Source of the DNA: Paraprevotella sp.
GTDB lineage: Bacteria; Bacteroidota; Bacteroidia; Bacteroidales; Bacteroidaceae
DNA: 7,263 bases
Direction: 5' to 3'
Assembly (NCBI GenBank): GCA_017425765.1
Contig: JAFOXE010000181.1
Span: 1 to 7,263 of the forward strand
Positions within the stretch are counted from its first letter, which is position 1; each line of letters starts with the position of its first letter. Shown piece after piece: positions 6,296 to 7,263 of the stretch. A program made the position numbers and the translations under genes. The notes under the pieces were generated by a model, which worked only from the letters and a program-made list of their open reading frames with translations, was not told the DNA's origin and did no database searches.

Positions 6296-6933
6296 AAAAG
6301 CTCGAATCATCTTTAGTAAATATGGTTGTAGTGCTTACCGTCATCGCTGTGATTGCAGGTGGAGCATTAGCCTATGTAAATAGTGTGACGAAAGAACCGA
6401 TTGCAAATATTATGCAACAAAAGTTGCAAGATGGCATCAAACAGGTGATACTTGGAAGCACAGAAGGCGATTTGATAGTGGAGAATCCAGATACAATCGA
6501 TGAGCAAACCATTGTATATCGCACCGACAAGGGCGTGGCGGTGAAAACTACATCTAATGCTTTCGGTGGGCCGATGGAAATTCTTGTGGGTTTTGATAAA
6601 GAGGGTATCATCATGGGCTACACAATACTTTCCACAAAGGAAACTCCCGGTTTGGGCGTGAAGGCCGATACATGGTTTCAAGCAGGACAAAAAGGTGACA
6701 TCATAGGCAAGAATCCGGGTGTGAAACCATTGTCTGTAAGTAAGGATGGGGGTGAGGTTGATGCGATTACCGCATCAACTATTACCAGTCGTGCTTTCTT
6801 GAATGCTGTTAATGATGCTTTTGTTGCATTTACCACTCCGGTCAACACAGATGTTCAGAGTGGGGCTAGTGAGCTGGATTCATCATGGGAGGATAATTCG
6901 TCTACGAAATCGTCACAATGTAATGATAATTAG
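6292..6933 (+). CDS. rnfG: RnfG, membrane-anchored FMN-binding subunit
   Basis: RnfG has one N-terminal membrane helix (residues 7-28) and an extracytoplasmic FMN-binding domain, related to NqrC. The FMN covalently attached to threonine relays electrons across the membrane. Visible motifs are KETPGLGVKAD (116-126), typical of the FMN-binding domain, and D157-AITASTITS (157-166), where T163 is the expected flavin attachment residue (consensus D-x2-(S/T)-(G/A)-(A/S)-T-x-T-S). The length of 213 residues is close to the E. coli protein (about 206). The last 30 or so residues (from about 184) are a hydrophilic Ser/Asp/Asn-rich tail without recognisable fold. Start and rnfD stop overlap as ATGA. 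The gene ends 14 bases before the preferred rnfE start. FMN insertion would need an ApbE flavin transferase encoded elsewhere. Confidence 0.95.
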   Translation: MKKLESSLVNMVVVLTVIAVIAGGALAYVNSVTKEPIANIMQQKLQDGIKQVILGSTEGDLIVENPDTIDEQTIVYRTDKGVAVKTTSNAFGGPMEILVGFDKEGIIMGYTILSTKETPGLGVKADTWFQAGQKGDIIGKNPGVKPLSVSKDGGEVDAITASTITSRAFLNAVNDAFVAFTTPVNTDVQSGASELDSSWEDNSSTKSSQCNDN

Positions 6934-6940
6934 AAAGGAG
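6934..6940 (+). promoter_or_regulatory. Shine-Dalgarno AAAGGAG deciding the rnfE start
   Basis: AAAGGAG directly follows the rnfG stop codon (TAG, 6931-6933). Two in-frame ATGs follow, at 6942 (1 base away, too close for ribosome placement) and 6948 (7 bases away, ideal), so it favours 6948. It is the only clear ribosome binding site in the window; the other genes are preceded by A-rich sequence, as is usual in Bacteroidota. Confidence 0.6.
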
Positions 6941-6947
6941 TATGAAT

Positions 6948-7263
6948 ATGAATAACTTTAAGGTACTATTAAACGGTATTGTCAAGGAGAATCCCACTTT
7001 CGTGCTCCTATTAGGTATGTGTCCAACATTGGGTACCACATCATCGGCCATCAACGGAGCTTCAATGGGCTTGGCTACAACCTTTGTGCTCGTGTGTTCC
7101 AATATTGTAATCTCATTGGTCAAGAATCTTATTCCCGATCAGGTGCGTATCCCTGCATTTGTAGTGGTGATTGCATCGTTCGTAACAGCACTTGAAATGT
7201 GTATGCAAGCTTTTGTTCCGGAGATATACGCATCGTTGGGACTCTTTATTCCCTTAATAGTGG
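6948..7263 (+). CDS. rnfE: RnfE, membrane subunit of the Rnf complex (5' part, cut by window edge)
   Basis: RnfE is a polytopic subunit homologous to NqrD. With RnfA it forms the antiparallel membrane pair that binds an iron-sulfur centre within the membrane. The first 105 residues are present: MNNFKVLLNGIVKENP, the family motif LLLGMCPTLGTTSSAING (residues 20-37, with the conserved Cys of the LGxCP motif at 25), a helix over GLATTFVLVCSNIVISLVKN, then IPDQVRIPAFVVVIASFVTALEM and LGLFIPLIV at the edge. E. coli RnfE is about 231 residues, so rather less than half is shown. The start at 6948 is preferred over 6942 by spacing from AAAGGAG; 6942 would add only Met-Asn. The frame is open to the window end. 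rnfA is expected next in the Bacteroidota order but is not visible. Confidence 0.94.
   Translation, partial: MNNFKVLLNGIVKENPTFVLLLGMCPTLGTTSSAINGASMGLATTFVLVCSNIVISLVKNLIPDQVRIPAFVVVIASFVTALEMCMQAFVPEIYASLGLFIPLIV

Noticed and set aside
2977..7263. Na+-translocating NADH:quinone oxidoreductase (Nqr) operon instead of Rnf
   Set aside because: RnfB with ferredoxin motifs and RnfC with two C-terminal [4Fe-4S] motifs are specific to Rnf; Nqr would show NqrA and the ferredoxin/FAD-type NqrF.

Overview
The window looks like part of a Bacteroidales chromosome, most likely a Prevotella/Bacteroides-type organism. Three things point there. Candidate promoters fit the Bacteroidota -33/-7 pattern (TTTG or TTG about 18-20 bases before TAnnTTTG). 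Most genes start without a Shine-Dalgarno sequence. The gene order rseC-rnfB-rnfC-rnfD-rnfG-rnfE, with a long RnfB and a short RnfC, is the Bacteroidota arrangement. Genus and species cannot be fixed from this sequence.

Layout: at the extreme left a minus-strand gene probably begins at position 14 (only Met-Ala-Thr-Lys is visible) behind a good promoter at 69-99. A strong hairpin at 194-233 lies just after the stop of a leftward OPT-family oligopeptide transporter (255-2234). A 315-base divergent intergenic region (2235-2549) follows. It has a candidate promoter at each edge and, midway between them, a compact array of ACACC-NN-GGTGT palindromes. From 2550 to the right edge runs the Rnf operon: rseC, rnfB, rnfC, rnfD, rnfG and the first 105 codons of rnfE, all on the plus strand. 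Gaps are -4 to 50 bases and no internal terminator is evident.

Function: RnfB, C, D, G and E are subunits of the membrane ion-pumping ferredoxin:NAD+ oxidoreductase (RnfA would be expected beyond the right edge). RnfB carries four ferredoxin-type [4Fe-4S] motifs plus an N-terminal Cys cluster. RnfC has the NADH/FMN-type domain and two [4Fe-4S] motifs. RnfD and RnfG each have a threonine in a covalent-FMN motif. RseC is a small membrane protein linked to Rnf/Rsx function. The OPT transporter would import peptides, probably using an ion gradient, so a link to an ion-pumping Rnf complex is plausible but not shown.

The coding part is conventional: no new enzyme system was found. The least explained element is the roughly 94-base symmetric palindrome array between the two divergent transcription units.
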